Shown: positions 4,790-5,288 of the stretch, piece after piece
Numbering within the stretch: the first letter of the stretch is position 1
How the letters are laid out: every line of letters starts with the position of its first letter
NCBI GenBank assembly: GCA_021163085.1
Contig: JAGGXL010000014.1
Span: 1-5,288, forward strand
Direction of reading: 5' to 3'
DNA from: Thermodesulfobacterium sp.
GTDB taxonomy: Bacteria; Desulfobacterota; Thermodesulfobacteria; Thermodesulfobacteriales; Thermodesulfobacteriaceae
DNA length: 5,288 nucleotides
The notes under the pieces: model-generated
Databases searched by the model: none
What the model was told of the DNA's origin: nothing
Seen by the model: only the letters and a program-made list of their open reading frames with translations
Program-made: the position numbers and the translations under genes

Positions 4790-5288
4790 TTACAGATAAA
4801 TTTTAATATATCTTTTTTCTTCAAGCTCTTTAATCCATTTTTCCAAAATACTTTGAGCCTTTAATTCAAACAATTTTTGGTATAATCTCTCCCGCATTTC
4901 TTCAAAAGAAGGAGGAGAACCTTCTTCAGCTTTAAGAAGTCTTATAATATAGTAAGAATTTTCTCTTTTTATTACAGGGGTTACTTCACCAGGAGCTATA
5001 TCTTCAAGTTTTTCTAAAATTTCCCGAGTTAATTCATCTTTTTTAAACACTTCTTCTTTTATAAACTGAACTCTCTGAGGATAAGTATGATAAACTTCTT
5101 CAAAGCTTTTTCCCTGTAAAATTTTTTCGTATATTGAAGATGCTAATTTTTCATCTCCATTTATTATTAAAATTGACAACCAATATTTAAAAGAGGTATC
5201 ATAATGTTTTACTGCCTCCTCATAAGCCATTTTAAGTTCTTCATCTGTAACCAAGACCTTTCCCTTCACCTGAATCTGAACCAGTTTA
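4790..5288 (-). CDS. SurA/PpiC-type peptidyl-prolyl isomerase or OMP chaperone (C-terminal part, 5' end outside window)
   Basis: The frame is open to the window edge for 165 codons. Upstream of a GTG at 5269 it continues without a stop as KLVQIQ, no Shine-Dalgarno precedes that GTG, and the text joins smoothly into VKGKVLVTDEELKMAYEE. This resembles the segment leading into the parvulin domain in SurA-like proteins. A parvulin-like domain follows: the first strand is YWLSILII, then the helix KLASSIYEKILQGKSFEEVYHTYPQ, then REILEKLEDIAPGEVTPVI and the last strand YYIIRLLKAEEG. A C-terminal helix ends the protein. The domain looks degenerate, since the histidines usual in the first and last strands of active parvulins are replaced, so a holdase role is as likely as isomerase activity. 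A signal peptide, expected for a periplasmic chaperone, would lie outside the window. It is the first visible gene of the recO-pyrC cluster. Confidence 0.82.
   Translation of the reverse strand, partial: KLVQIQVKGKVLVTDEELKMAYEEAVKHYDTSFKYWLSILIINGDEKLASSIYEKILQGKSFEEVYHTYPQRVQFIKEEVFKKDELTREILEKLEDIAPGEVTPVIKRENSYYIIRLLKAEEGSPPSFEEMRERLYQKLFELKAQSILEKWIKELEEKRYIKIYL

Overview
The window is AT-rich bacterial chromosome, gene-dense, with every well-supported gene on the minus strand, so transcription runs from right to left. LpxC (lipid A synthesis) and a SurA/PpiC-type chaperone indicate a Gram-negative cell with an outer membrane. The Lys/Glu/Ile-rich proteins, the very short or overlapping junctions, and an Aquifex-like class I dihydroorotase next to a stand-alone aspartate carbamoyltransferase suggest a thermophile. 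Thermodesulfobacteriota (Thermodesulfobacterium/Caldimicrobium-like) is my best guess and Aquificota the alternative. This placement is inference from protein style, not from a database match.

Layout in transcription order. At the right edge is the C-terminal part of a parvulin-type peptidyl-prolyl isomerase/OMP chaperone; its reading frame stays open through the window end, so the gene is partial. After 10 bases comes recO (recombination mediator), then a LOG/TIGR00730 nucleotide phosphoribohydrolase-like gene, pyrB and pyrC. The last four overlap one another in a chain (8, 10 and 17 bases), so they almost certainly form one translationally coupled operon whose promoter lies outside the window. 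pyrB and pyrC encode steps 2 and 3 of de novo UMP synthesis. The LOG-like enzyme beside them could act on nucleoside monophosphates.

A 139-base intergenic region (977-1115) then separates pyrC from lpxC. It holds the most interesting signal of the window: a near-consensus sigma-54 (-24/-12) promoter at 1006-1022, with the exact GG-N10-GC spacing. Its predicted start, near 995, falls just upstream of the lpxC ribosome binding site. An 18-base inverted repeat lies about 100-120 bases upstream of that start, where an enhancer-binding protein could sit. lpxC therefore appears to have its own activator-dependent promoter. At the left edge, a plus-strand reading frame, possibly the tail of a convergent gene, stops at 80 and shares a TTAA with the lpxC stop.

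Three gene starts implied by longest-ORF logic are corrected here: lpxC to ATG at 976 (not TTG 1006), pyrC to ATG at 2396 (not GTG 2408, which is part of the Shine-Dalgarno), and the isomerase to open-ended (not GTG 5269). No RNA gene, mobile element, CRISPR array or novel multigene system is visible; the only stretch without a gene is the lpxC upstream region.
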